The position numbers and the translations under genes are program-made. From positions 522,501-586,500 of the forward strand of contig NZ_LT906457.1 of assembly GCF_900186965.1 (NCBI RefSeq): a stretch of DNA of 64,000 bases. The letters run 5' to 3'. This DNA comes from Legionella spiritensis. GTDB lineage: Bacteria; Pseudomonadota; Gammaproteobacteria; Legionellales; Legionellaceae. Below are positions 18,275-27,100 of the stretch, one piece after another. The notes beneath the pieces were generated by a model that did no database searches, was not told where the DNA came from, and was given only the letters and a program-made list of their open reading frames with translations. Each line of letters opens with the position of its first letter. The first letter of the stretch is position 1.

Positions 18275-19214
18275 TTTCGGGATGTTGCAAGAAACAAAGC
18301 AGCGCTTTTTGAACGTGCATTCTGTTTTCACTTTGCTGAAAGATGAGTGAACAAGGGCTGTCCGGTAAGGAGCGTGACACTTCCTGGCCGCGTTCCATCG
18401 GCATGCAATGCAGGAACACCGCTTCCGGTCGCGCTTTGGCCATTAAGGATTCGTTGACCTGAAAACCGGTGAAGTCCCTCTCGCCGTTGCTCGCTTCAAA
18501 TCCCATGCTGGTCCAGACGTCGGTATAGACTGCGTGGGCATGGTGCACCGCTTCTTCAGGGGTGGTGAAGCAACGGATGGCCTCATAATGACGGGAACGG
18601 GCTTGAGCAACGATGTCTTGATTCGGTTGATGATTCGTCGGGCAGCAATAATGAATGGTCATGCCGGTTTGCGGAGCGAGTAACATCAAGCTGTGGAGAA
18701 TATTGTTGCCGTCGCCTATATAGGTCAGGGTCAAGCCGTCCAGCCTGCCGTAATGCTCTTTAAGCGTTAATAAATCGGCCAGAATCTGGCAGGGATGATG
18801 CAGCGCTGACAAACCATTGATGATCGGAATCCGGGCATAGGCCGCCATTTCCCGAAGCAGTTGATCGTCATGGGTTCGTACCATGATGACATCGACATAA
18901 CCGTTCAAAACCCGAGCCATGTCGGCCGGTTCTTCCGATTTTCTCGTATTGCTGACGCTTTCGATAGCGATCCCTCCCATCGTTTGAATGGCCAGGGAAA
19001 AGCTTAATCGGGTGCGAAATGAGGGTTTCTCGAAAATCATGGCCAGTGTTTTGCCAGACAGGCTCTGGCGATAGTTCGCGGGGTTATTTTTGATGTATGC
19101 GGCTTTATCGAGAAGCGCTGTCAGTTCGGACACGCTTAATTCCATGCCCGTTAACACATGCCGTACAGGCGTGGCGGAGGATGGTCGCAGATGTTGTTCT
19201 GGCAGGGTTTTCAT
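18267..19214 (-). CDS. argF: Ornithine carbamoyltransferase
   Basis: Makes citrulline from ornithine and carbamoyl phosphate. Family motifs are complete: carbamoyl-phosphate loop FEKPSFRTR, HHPCQ, DVWTSMG and HCMP. From this ATG the protein is 315 residues, the usual size, with GGAG nine bases upstream. In-frame ATGs up to 43 codons earlier would overlap argH and add residues unlike the family. It is the last gene of the operon running from the solute-binding lipoprotein gene through argG and argH. Confidence 0.92.
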   Translation of the reverse strand: MKTLPEQHLRPSSATPVRHVLTGMELSVSELTALLDKAAYIKNNPANYRQSLSGKTLAMIFEKPSFRTRLSFSLAIQTMGGIAIESVSNTRKSEEPADMARVLNGYVDVIMVRTHDDQLLREMAAYARIPIINGLSALHHPCQILADLLTLKEHYGRLDGLTLTYIGDGNNILHSLMLLAPQTGMTIHYCCPTNHQPNQDIVAQARSRHYEAIRCFTTPEEAVHHAHAVYTDVWTSMGFEASNGERDFTGFQVNESLMAKARPEAVFLHCMPMERGQEVSRSLPDSPCSLIFQQSENRMHVQKALLCFLQHPETG

Positions 19215-19305
19215 AATGCTAAACTCCGGTGAGTGGGGATCCTGGCTAAATATGGCCTGTTGCAAGTTGTTAATCCATGTCGTCAAATAGCTTTTCATCC
19301 GGCCT

Positions 19306-20562
19306 TCAATCCGGGGGTGACCGATCGTTTTCAGACGCGGCAATCTGTTCTTTCAGGGAACAGCCTTTGGCCATGGCCTCGGCAACCCAGACGCCAACCT
19401 GATGATGCGCTTCGCGAAATGGAACACCTCGCAGTACCAGTGACTCCAGCACGGCGGTGGCATCCAGATAACCGTCATGCGCTTTTTGGTGCATCAGTTC
19501 GGTATTAAACCGGATACTGTGCAGAAAAGGCGTGATCACCGTAAGGCAGGATCTCAGGGTTTGAACGGTATCAAACAAACCCTCCTTGTCTTCCTGCATG
19601 TCCTTGTTGTAGGCAAGCGGCAATCCTTTCATAATCGTAAGAATCGCGGTCAGGTGTCCGAAAACCCGGCCGGACTTGCCGCGGATTAATTCCGGCACAT
19701 CCGGATTTTTTTTGTTAGGCATCAGGGACGAACCGGTGGCAAAAGCGTCATCCAGGGTGACAAAGCCGAATTCCTGTGTGGCCCATAAAATCAAATCCTC
19801 ACACAAACGTGATAAATGGGTCATGATAATGGCGGCAACGCTATTGAATTCCATCACAAAATCCCGGTCACTGACCGCATCCAGGGTGTTGGTGATGACG
19901 CCGTCAAAGCCCAGCGATTTGGCCGCCCATTCGCGATCCAGAGGCAGGCTGCTTCCTGCCAGGGCACCGGCTCCAAGCGGCGACAGATTCATACGACCAT
20001 GCCAGTCGTCAAGCCGGTTGATATCCCTGTTGAACATGGCGTGATAGGCGCCAAACCAGGTGCCCAGACGAATGGGTTGCGCTTGCTGCAAATGGGTATA
20101 ACCCGGCATCCAGTCCTGCTCATGCCGGTTCGCCAGAGTGTTGAGTGCTTCCGAGAGTTGGATAAGTAATTGTTTGATATGCTGACCGGTTTCACGGGCG
20201 TACAATCGTAAATCCAGAGCGACCTGATCATTCCGGCTTCGTCCTGTGTGCAGTTTTTTCCCCGGATCACCCAGTTTTTGCGTCAACAGGTGCTCTATAA
20301 ACATATGGATGTCTTCATAATCGTCATTCAGAGGATGCAAGCCCTGCCGGATCTCCTGCCGGATCTCTTCCAGCGCGTCTTGAATGGTTTGACTTTCCTC
20401 GTTGGTCAGCAGCCCTTGCCGCCCCAACATGGCGGCATGAATCTGACTGCCGGTGATATCGTGCTCAAAAAGAACATGATCAAACGGCAAAGACGCATTG
20501 AATTGCACAATGAGCGGATCCAGCGTTTTTTTGAATCGTCCGCCCCAGGTCTTGCTAGTCAT
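19306..20562 (-). CDS. argH: Argininosuccinate lyase
   Basis: Splits argininosuccinate into arginine and fumarate. The protein begins [12 protein letters not shown], the family N terminus, so longer upstream starts are rejected; the 418 residues are somewhat shorter than E. coli ArgH. Signatures include [15 protein letters not shown] and the flexible catalytic loop [20 protein letters not shown]. The start overlaps the argG stop by 8 bases, indicating translational coupling. Confidence 0.95.
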   Translation of the reverse strand: MTSKTWGGRFKKTLDPLIVQFNASLPFDHVLFEHDITGSQIHAAMLGRQGLLTNEESQTIQDALEEIRQEIRQGLHPLNDDYEDIHMFIEHLLTQKLGDPGKKLHTGRSRNDQVALDLRLYARETGQHIKQLLIQLSEALNTLANRHEQDWMPGYTHLQQAQPIRLGTWFGAYHAMFNRDINRLDDWHGRMNLSPLGAGALAGSSLPLDREWAAKSLGFDGVITNTLDAVSDRDFVMEFNSVAAIIMTHLSRLCEDLILWATQEFGFVTLDDAFATGSSLMPNKKNPDVPELIRGKSGRVFGHLTAILTIMKGLPLAYNKDMQEDKEGLFDTVQTLRSCLTVITPFLHSIRFNTELMHQKAHDGYLDATAVLESLVLRGVPFREAHHQVGVWVAEAMAKGCSLKEQIAASENDRSPPD

Positions 20563-21772
20563 GTTGTTTCCCCCTGTGAACCAGGCCATAGACTTTGGCC
20601 GATAAGGAAAAGAGATTGATAAATCCCTCGGCATCCTGCTGATTGTACACATCGTCTTCTTCAAACGTGGCCAAAGCCGGATCATGCAGGCTGTAAGGGG
20701 AGCGCACCCCGTCGGCTACGATATTGCCTTTGTACAGCTTCAGGCGGACACGGCCGGTGATGTGTTGCTGGGTGACGTCAATGAACGCGTCCAGCGCCTC
20801 TTTGGTCTGGGAAAACCAGCGGCCTTCGTAGACCAGATTGGCATAAGTCGATTGCAGGGATTGTTTCAGATGCAATGTGGCCCGATCGAGGCAGAGACTC
20901 TCAAGCATTTTGTGCGCTTTATAGAGAACTGCCGCGCCCGGGGCTTCATAGATCCCTCGTATTTTCATGCCTACCAGACGGTTTTCGATCAAATCGGCCA
21001 CGCCAATGCCATGAGTCCCGGCAATATTATTCAGAGTTTGCAGCAAAAGCACCGGATTGAGTATGGCGCCGTTGATTGCAACAGGTATACCCTGCTGGAA
21101 ATCAATCTCGATGATTGCCTCCTCGTCCGGTGTCCGGGCAAGCGGTTTGGTCATTAACAGTACGTCATCGGGCATCGACGTCCCCGGATCTTCCAATACA
21201 CCGCCTTCGTGGGAGATGTACCAGAGGTTATGATCCCGGGAATAGGGCGCTTTCGGGGTTACGGGAACATCAATCCCATGAGCCTTGGCATACTCAATGG
21301 CCTGTTGCCGGGATTGGATCTCCCAGCTTCGCCAGGGGGCGATAACACCAATATGCGGGGCCAGAGCCTGAATGGAATATTCAAAGCGCACTTGATCATT
21401 GCCTTTTCCCGTCGCGCCATGAGCGATGGCGTCAGCCTGTTCGGCAAGGGCGATTTCCACCAGTTTTTGCGCGATTAAAGGCCTTGAAATGGTGCCTAGA
21501 ATATACTGATCTTCATACAGGGCGCCCGATTTCACCAGTTGCCATAAGTAGCCGGTGACAAACTCTTCCCGGACGTCGACCACATGCGCCACGGATGCGC
21601 CGCTTCTCAGCGCTTTTTCCCGAATAGCGGTAAGGTCTTCCTGCTGACCGACATCGCAAATGACTGCGATGATGTCGGCCTGGTTGTAATGCTCCTTAAG
21701 CCAGGGAATCATCACGGAGGTATCCAGTCCCCCGGAATACGCCAGAACAATTTTCTTGATGGATTTTTTCAT
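20555..21772 (-). CDS. argG: Argininosuccinate synthase
   Basis: ATP-dependent joining of citrulline and aspartate. The N-terminal PP-loop reads [17 protein letters not shown], and [15 protein letters not shown] and SRPLIAQK blocks follow. The 405 residues are the standard size. Its start overlaps the stop of the ABC ATPase gene by 4 bases (ATGA), and its own stop overlaps argH, so uptake and synthesis genes form one translationally coupled unit. Confidence 0.96.
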   Translation of the reverse strand: MKKSIKKIVLAYSGGLDTSVMIPWLKEHYNQADIIAVICDVGQQEDLTAIREKALRSGASVAHVVDVREEFVTGYLWQLVKSGALYEDQYILGTISRPLIAQKLVEIALAEQADAIAHGATGKGNDQVRFEYSIQALAPHIGVIAPWRSWEIQSRQQAIEYAKAHGIDVPVTPKAPYSRDHNLWYISHEGGVLEDPGTSMPDDVLLMTKPLARTPDEEAIIEIDFQQGIPVAINGAILNPVLLLQTLNNIAGTHGIGVADLIENRLVGMKIRGIYEAPGAAVLYKAHKMLESLCLDRATLHLKQSLQSTYANLVYEGRWFSQTKEALDAFIDVTQQHITGRVRLKLYKGNIVADGVRSPYSLHDPALATFEEDDVYNQQDAEGFINLFSLSAKVYGLVHRGKQHD

Positions 21773-22437
21773 GCTATTGATCCTTTATAATATTGTTGCA
21801 GGTAGGAAACGGGATCCGGCAGCGACGCCGTTAAGACATCGACGGCCAGATCACCGTCTTTCAGCACCACCAGTCTGTCTGCGATACCGGTTAGAAACGC
21901 CAGATCGTGAGAGGCTATGACCATGGTAACGTGCATGGTTTTGACGGTATGCAATAATGCCAGGACATCCGTGATGGTGGCCTGGTCAAGACCCGAGGTC
22001 GGTTCGTCACATAACAGCAAGTCCGGTTGCATCATCAGACTTCTCGCTAATGCCACGCGTTGCTTTTGCCCGCCGGATAACTGGTGGGGAAGGGCATGGC
22101 TTTTTTTCCCGACGCCCAGGGTGTTTAACAACGCCATGGCGTTCTCGTGATGATTGCCCTGTTTATTATGACGCATGGGCGCATAAATTAAATTGTTTAA
22201 AACCGTCATGTGCGGAAACAGTTGAAAATCCTGAAACATAAAGGCGCTTCGCCCGGCAAACTCAATGTGTCCTGTATCCAGATCGTCCAGTTGTTGTATA
22301 CAGCGCAACAAAGTGGACTTGCCGCTTCCTGATGGGCCGGCCAGTCCCACGACACTGTTGGCTTCGATCGCCAGATTCACGTGATTGAGAACGAAGGTAT
22401 CGTCAAATTTTTTACAGGCGTTACGGATGTGCAGCAT
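21769..22437 (-). CDS. Amino-acid ABC transporter ATPase (arginine-type)
   Basis: Powers uptake through the permease encoded just upstream. Walker A (GPSGSGKST), Q-loop (FQDFQLFP), signature (LSGGQKQR) and Walker B ([12 protein letters not shown]) are intact. I start at [11 protein letters not shown] because GAGG lies five bases upstream and this gives the usual 222-residue length; a start 13 codons earlier lies within the permease gene. The operon context with argGHF and ArgR boxes points to arginine or a precursor (ornithine, citrulline) as substrate. Confidence 0.92.
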   Translation of the reverse strand: MLHIRNACKKFDDTFVLNHVNLAIEANSVVGLAGPSGSGKSTLLRCIQQLDDLDTGHIEFAGRSAFMFQDFQLFPHMTVLNNLIYAPMRHNKQGNHHENAMALLNTLGVGKKSHALPHQLSGGQKQRVALARSLMMQPDLLLCDEPTSGLDQATITDVLALLHTVKTMHVTMVIASHDLAFLTGIADRLVVLKDGDLAVDVLTASLPDPVSYLQQYYKGSIA

Positions 22438-23071
22438 GGAAACCTCGTTTCTCAATGTATTTTCCCAGAGCTTCAATCAATACGACCAGAGCGTAATAAT
22501 AGCCGCCCGCGATACACAGCGGCAGAAAATAAGTAAATTGTTCCGCCGCCAGTGATTGCGCGTTTCTCATCAAATCCATACCGCCTATGGTTGAAATTAA
22601 AGCCGTTTCCTTAAGCAGGGCAATAACTTCACTCACCATCGCCGGAAAAATATTTTTCAATACCTGAGGAAGGATAATGTCTTTCCATAAAAAAAACGTT
22701 GGGATCCGCAAGGTGGCCGCGGCTTCAAACTGGCCAATCGGCACGCTTTCAATGCCGGCCCGGAAAATCTCGGCAAAATAGGCGGAGCTGTTCAAGCCAA
22801 AGGCTATGAGTCCCGCGCCCAGAATACCGGGTTGTATGCCGGCTATGGCAGGTGTTGCGAAATAAATGAGGCTTAACTGCAAAATAAGCGGAGTGCCCCG
22901 GATAATGGAAATGACACGCCTGACCAGCAAGGCGGCAACGCCCTGGTAACGGGCTATGGCCCATAGCAAACCAAGGAGTAACCCAATGAGAATACCGCCT
23001 GTCAGCAATTGCAAGGTCAAAAGCAGTCCCTTGCCAATAAAAATGAGACTCTGGCTTAATTCCATCGTCAT
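22421..23071 (-). CDS. Amino-acid ABC transporter permease
   Basis: HisM/ArtQ-type inner-membrane subunit with about five helices. The cytoplasmic EAA loop reads EAAATLRIPTFFLWKDIILP. Only one permease gene is present, so a homodimer is likely. It overlaps the binding-protein gene by 4 bases and the ATPase gene by 17 bases. Confidence 0.92.
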   Translation of the reverse strand: MTMELSQSLIFIGKGLLLTLQLLTGGILIGLLLGLLWAIARYQGVAALLVRRVISIIRGTPLILQLSLIYFATPAIAGIQPGILGAGLIAFGLNSSAYFAEIFRAGIESVPIGQFEAAATLRIPTFFLWKDIILPQVLKNIFPAMVSEVIALLKETALISTIGGMDLMRNAQSLAAEQFTYFLPLCIAGGYYYALVVLIEALGKYIEKRGFHAAHP

Positions 23072-23799
23072 ACTCCCTGCAACCAGAACTGTTGCAGTTT
23101 TTCCAAATCACCCCGAGCCTTGATGGTCTTTAAGGCCTGGTTAATCTGTGCCGTTAAGAGGGAGCCCTTCCTGAGCGCGATGCCATAGCCTTCCTCAGCC
23201 CGGGCCACGATAGCGCAGGATAATGTTGCGTGTTTTTTGCTGAAGACGGCGCCCTGGGAGCCGTCTATCAAAACCACATCAACATGCCCGGACAACAGGG
23301 CTTCAATGGCTTGATTGTTGTTGTCGAAAGCAATGATTTGTTCGCCGGGAAAATGCTTTCGTAACCAGTATTCCATGACACTGCCTAATTGAGCCGCCAT
23401 TTTTTTACCGGCTAACTGCGCCTGGTTTTTTACCGGATTGTGTTTGTTATAGACGGCTGCCATGCCTTCAAAATAATAAGGATCGCTAAAATCAACGTTT
23501 TTTTTCCGTGATTCGGTAATGGTGATGGTAGCTATGGCGGCGTCACTCTGCCCTGACGTCAGTGACGGTAGAACGGTGCTGAATTGCCTGTTGTCAAACA
23601 CCGCTTTTTTATGAAGTTCCCTGGCAATCAGACGGGCCAGATCGATATCAAACCCTTTTATTTCCCCCTGGGTCATGTATTCAAAAGGTGGATATTCTGC
23701 GGAGGTGGCAAAATGGATTTCCCCGGGGTTTTCGGGCTTGCCACATCCGGCAAGAGCAACCATTAACAAGACAGGTAAACCAAAATAAAATCGTTTCAT
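23068..23799 (-). CDS. Periplasmic amino-acid-binding lipoprotein (Art/His type)
   Basis: Captures the ligand for the adjacent permease and ATPase. The N terminus MKRFYFGLPVLLMVALAGCG is a lipoprotein signal with LAGC lipobox, giving lipidated C19. Family features are SAEYPPFEYMTQGEIKGFDI, the DAAIATITITESRKKNVDFSDPYY region and YGIALRKG. A longer start 23 codons upstream would place the signal sequence internally and runs into the promoter, so it is rejected. First gene of the arginine operon. Confidence 0.93.
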   Translation of the reverse strand: MKRFYFGLPVLLMVALAGCGKPENPGEIHFATSAEYPPFEYMTQGEIKGFDIDLARLIARELHKKAVFDNRQFSTVLPSLTSGQSDAAIATITITESRKKNVDFSDPYYFEGMAAVYNKHNPVKNQAQLAGKKMAAQLGSVMEYWLRKHFPGEQIIAFDNNNQAIEALLSGHVDVVLIDGSQGAVFSKKHATLSCAIVARAEEGYGIALRKGSLLTAQINQALKTIKARGDLEKLQQFWLQGV

Positions 23800-23833
23800 C
23801 GTGACATTGTATTCAAAATATATGCGTTTTTTG

Positions 23834-23862
23834 AATATATCGAACGGCGCTTGCCTTGTCAA
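23834..23862 (-). promoter_or_regulatory. Promoter of the art-argGHF operon
   Basis: On the minus strand: TTGACA, 17 bases, TATATT, a near-consensus sigma-70 promoter ending about 35 bases before the lipoprotein start codon. Downstream it meets an ARG-like sequence (TGACATTGTATTCA at 23802-23815), so ArgR repression is plausible. Confidence 0.7.
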
Positions 23863-23879
23863 GAACAAGTGAATATAAT
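23851..23879 (+). promoter_or_regulatory. Promoter of argR
   Basis: TTGCCT, 17 bases, TATAAT on the plus strand. Its -35 hexamer directly abuts the -35 of the divergent operon promoter, and its -10 lies inside the first ARG box, which suggests autorepression. Confidence 0.7.
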
Positions 23880-23903
23880 TTCAGTTAATTGATTAAATAT
23901 TCA
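23870..23903 (+). promoter_or_regulatory. Paired ARG boxes (ArgR operator)
   Basis: TGAATATAATTTCA (23870-23883) and TGATTAAATATTCA (23890-23903) each differ by one base from the palindrome TGAAT-N4-ATTCA. Their centres are 20 bp apart, the same helical phase as tandem ARG boxes in E. coli. They overlap and follow the argR -10 element. Confidence 0.75.
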
Positions 23904-23941
23904 CAAGCGTTGCAAGTCCCGGTTTTTAGCAGGAGAACACC

Positions 23942-24403
23942 GTGTCCCATGACAGCCTGATCGATGATCTGATTTTAAATATTGTGCAAACGGAACCCAT
24001 TCTGGAGCAAAACGATTTGCAGCAAAGCTTGAAAAACCGAGGGTATGACATTGCGCAAGCGACCTTGTCTCGCCGTTTAAAAAAACTGAAAATTGCCAAG
24101 GTAGGCGGCGTATATAAAGTCGTTGACTATAATCAGCCCGGCCTGCCGCTGGTACTGAATATTCAGGTTTCCGATTTCGGGTTGATTATTTTGCAAACGC
24201 ATCCGGGAAACGCCAGCAGCCTGGCTTATTATCTGGACAGGAAATACGTGGCGTTCAGCCCTCAGGATTCTACGCACTCGGGGATCATGGGAACCATCGC
24301 CGGCGACGACACCGTGCTGCTGATTGTCAAAAGCCGGGATGCTGTGGCGCACGTATGTCAGTTGTTGCGAGAGGAGTTTCCTTATCTGCTTATACCCTGT
24401 TGA
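23942..24403 (+). CDS. argR: Arginine repressor ArgR
   Basis: Hexameric arginine-sensing repressor. The N-terminal winged helix carries the recognition segment ATLSRRLKKLKIAKV, and the C-terminal domain has the arginine-binding GTIAGDDTVLLI motif. 153 residues, normal length. It starts at GTG, with AGGAG six bases upstream. It is divergent from the transport and argGHF operon, and ARG boxes in the shared region suggest that it controls both itself and that operon. Confidence 0.94.
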   Translation: MSHDSLIDDLILNIVQTEPILEQNDLQQSLKNRGYDIAQATLSRRLKKLKIAKVGGVYKVVDYNQPGLPLVLNIQVSDFGLIILQTHPGNASSLAYYLDRKYVAFSPQDSTHSGIMGTIAGDDTVLLIVKSRDAVAHVCQLLREEFPYLLIPC

Positions 24404-24458
24404 CCTGTCATGCCAGCCGCATTTGCAGCCGCGCAATGGCCTGTCAACAGAACCAGTC

Positions 24459-25808
24459 TTACACCATCGTCACAAATTCCTCGGCACTGGTCGGATGAAT
24501 GGCCACGGTATTATCAAAATCACGCTTTAACGCGCCCATTTTGACGGCGACACCGAATCCTTGCAGCATTTCATCCGCGCCATAGCCGATAACGTGCAGT
24601 CCGACAATTTTTTCATCCTGCCCTTGCGTGACCAGTTTCATGACCGTCGGTGTTTTGCTCTCGCTTAACGCGTCGTACATGGGATTAAATCGTGTGCTGT
24701 AGATTTTGATCTGATCCTGGCCAAATTTGGCGATGGCTTCCTGTTCGCTTAAGCCCACGCTGCCTGCCGGGGGATGACTGAAGACCACGGAGCAAATATT
24801 TTCATAGTCCAGACGTGCGTTCGTCTGACCGCCGAATAAACGATCACATAATCGGCGCCCGGCTGCAATTGCGACGGGGGTCAATGCCGGAGCGTTGATG
24901 ACATCGCCGATGGCGTAAATGCCTGATACGCTTGTGTTTTGAAACGGATCGACGGTAATCCGGCCTTTCTCATCCATAGCCACGCCAATTTTTTCCAGAT
25001 TCAGATCATAGGTTCGCGGCGAGCGTCCGACAGCGGCGATGACGGTATCAATTTGGTCAATCACGCTGCCGCTTTGGCAGGTAATGGTTTTTTTGGTTTT
25101 TTCGTCGCACAGGATTTCCATGGCTTTATGGTTTGCGTGAACATGAAGTCCCTGTTGTTTCATAATCTCCATTAAGGTCGCGCCAAGCGTGTGATCAAAG
25201 CGGCTAAGGGGGGTGTTTCCCCGAATCAGCAAATGGGTTTCAGTGCCCAGACCATGCAGGATGCCGGCCAGTTCCACACCGATGTAGCCACTGCCGATAA
25301 CCGCGGCTTTGGCGGGTTTTTTATCGAGAGAGAAAAAACCGTCGGAACTGATAGCATACTGTATACCGGGTAAATCGTCCGGCATGGTGGGTTCTCCCCC
25401 TGTGGCAATGATGATATGGGGAGCCTGATACGGTTTCCCGTCCACTTCCACGGTATGAGGGTCAATAAATGCCCCTTTGCCCTGAATGAGGGTCATGTTC
25501 GGTTGATCAAATCGCCTGGCGTAAATATCGCGGAGATTGGCAACGTAGCGGTCGCGTTTTTCCACCAGCAATGGCCAGTCCAGTTCAAAGTCCAGCGGCG
25601 AAAAGCCGTAATCCCTGGATTTGTGCAGGGTTTCGGCAATCATGGCCGTGTTGTACATGACTTTTTTGGGGACACAGCCTAAATTGACACAGGTGCCGCC
25701 CAGATGCCGTTGTTCGACAACGGCAACCCGAGCGCCGTGTTTCGCGGCTCGTACGGCGCTGGCTATGCCCCCGCTTCCTCCACCTAGAACGATTAGGTCA
25801 TAGTTCAT
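24459..25808 (-). CDS. gor: Glutathione-disulfide reductase
   Basis: NADPH- and FAD-dependent reduction of glutathione disulfide. FAD motif [10 protein letters not shown], redox disulfide [13 protein letters not shown] (the glutathione reductase form), second Rossmann motif [11 protein letters not shown], and C-terminal active site [11 protein letters not shown]. The 449 residues are the standard length. It converges with argR, and an intact copy of the hairpin element lies just upstream of its start. Confidence 0.95.
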   Translation of the reverse strand: MNYDLIVLGGGSGGIASAVRAAKHGARVAVVEQRHLGGTCVNLGCVPKKVMYNTAMIAETLHKSRDYGFSPLDFELDWPLLVEKRDRYVANLRDIYARRFDQPNMTLIQGKGAFIDPHTVEVDGKPYQAPHIIIATGGEPTMPDDLPGIQYAISSDGFFSLDKKPAKAAVIGSGYIGVELAGILHGLGTETHLLIRGNTPLSRFDHTLGATLMEIMKQQGLHVHANHKAMEILCDEKTKKTITCQSGSVIDQIDTVIAAVGRSPRTYDLNLEKIGVAMDEKGRITVDPFQNTSVSGIYAIGDVINAPALTPVAIAAGRRLCDRLFGGQTNARLDYENICSVVFSHPPAGSVGLSEQEAIAKFGQDQIKIYSTRFNPMYDALSESKTPTVMKLVTQGQDEKIVGLHVIGYGADEMLQGFGVAVKMGALKRDFDNTVAIHPTSAEEFVTMV

Positions 25809-25839
25809 TGTTTTATTCCGGTTTTTTTATTGGATATGC

Positions 25840-26004
25840 CTAGGGCGTGTCCCCATTCTGTTTCGCGAGCTAAAAGTTGGGATAATTTAGCGCAAATTGC
25901 AGATTGAATGAGGAGAATAGCAGCCCTATTTGACGAATTCAATCTGTAATTTGAGCAAATTAGTACAGGTTTTAGCCGTGAAACAGAATGGGGACACGCC
26001 CTAG
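25840..26004. mobile_element. 165-bp MITE-like hairpin element, copy 2 (inverted)
   Basis: The reverse complement of the element at 2411-2576, with CTAG at both ends and outer repeats CTAGGGCGTGTCCCCATTCT / GAATGGGGACACGCCCTAG. Matching substitutions in the two arms (CCCC/GGGG here, CCTC/GAGG in copy 1) keep the stem paired. Confidence 0.85.
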
Positions 26005-26047
26005 AGTATCTTAAGCGAGGCGTTTTGCGTCAATGAAAATTTACAGT

Positions 26048-26911
26048 CTAGCGGTCAAGAAACTGGCTGACCTCGTGTTCTACCCGCGTATCAATGAGCA
26101 CATCCACATGATCAATACCTGGAATTAATTTAAGGGACGCGTGGGGATAGCGTTGGCAGAACAATACGGACTCGATGGGGCGAATGGTGTGATCGTTTTT
26201 CCCGTGAATACATAAAACAGGCATAGTGCCGTGTTGGGCAAAATGTCTGAAATTCAAGTGTTCGATTTTGGTGAACGTATTTTGCCGGAATAATTCGCGT
26301 AACTCCATAAATGCCTTGCCGCTTAAGCCAAAACGCCGCGCCAGTTTGCTGACCGGGGTGCGCATCCGGGTGGGTGATGCAATGAGCACGACACGTTCAG
26401 GTTCGATATCCAGTTTCCATTCCGGAAACTGGCAGGCCAGATTCAAGGTATTAAGCAGCATGGAGCCGCCGAAGGAATGACCGATGACAGCGTAGAAAGG
26501 GCCGAGCGTGTTGATGACGTTTTGCAAAATCATCACCGCGTCCGTCCATGGCAGTTGGAGTCCCTTGGCTTCCCCGTGAGCAGGAAAATCAAGGGCATAC
26601 ACATCATAACCCTGTTTGTGCAGGGCACGTATCAACTTCACCATATATGCCGCTCTGGACATCCAGCCATGTGTAATCAGCACTTTTCTGGCATTGGTGG
26701 TATGAGGTTGGGCAAAGCGGTGAATGACATGATGACGGGGTGTTTGCCTTATAATCAGTTCCGAGCGATTTTTCAGAACGAACTCACAGGCACGCTCGGC
26801 AAAGTCCCGATATTGTTTTTCAAGTGGAAACGGGATGGGTGTAATAAAAATCTGATAGCAAAGCCTGGCATAAAAGAAGTCGCGCATTTCTTTTAATGAA
26901 TGGACTATCAT
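26048..26911 (-). CDS. Alpha/beta hydrolase
   Basis: Serine hydrolase fold with oxyanion HGWMS, nucleophile elbow GHSFGG, acid in HGKNDHTI and histidine in GIDHVDV. The substrate is unknown; the basic, aromatic N-terminal 65 residues have no signal peptide. AGAGG eight bases before the ATG supports the start. A full hairpin element lies downstream and a solo end of the same family lies upstream. Confidence 0.85.
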   Translation of the reverse strand: MIVHSLKEMRDFFYARLCYQIFITPIPFPLEKQYRDFAERACEFVLKNRSELIIRQTPRHHVIHRFAQPHTTNARKVLITHGWMSRAAYMVKLIRALHKQGYDVYALDFPAHGEAKGLQLPWTDAVMILQNVINTLGPFYAVIGHSFGGSMLLNTLNLACQFPEWKLDIEPERVVLIASPTRMRTPVSKLARRFGLSGKAFMELRELFRQNTFTKIEHLNFRHFAQHGTMPVLCIHGKNDHTIRPIESVLFCQRYPHASLKLIPGIDHVDVLIDTRVEHEVSQFLDR

Positions 26912-26966
26912 TGATATGGCCTCTTGTTTTTAGTGACCCCATTTTATAAGAATAGTGGAAAAAATA

Positions 26967-26987
26967 CAGAATGAGGACACGCCCTGG
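26967..26987. repeat. Solo end of the 165-bp hairpin element
   Basis: CAGAATGAGGACACGCCCTG matches the element's right end; the terminal TA is replaced by TG. It lies in the gap between two divergent genes. Confidence 0.7.
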
Positions 26988-27100
26988 TGTTGAGTGGCCA
27001 AATGGGCAAGCCGACTAATTTTCGGATGGGATGACTGCTCTATACTTTTTTTCCGGTCACATCGATAATAGGGAAGAAATCACCACCGCAAGGAGAAGCT

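Noticed and set aside
20563-20685. Upstream extension of argH by 41 codons
   Set aside because: The extension lies inside argG and is unlike the family; [10 protein letters not shown] is the conserved N terminus.
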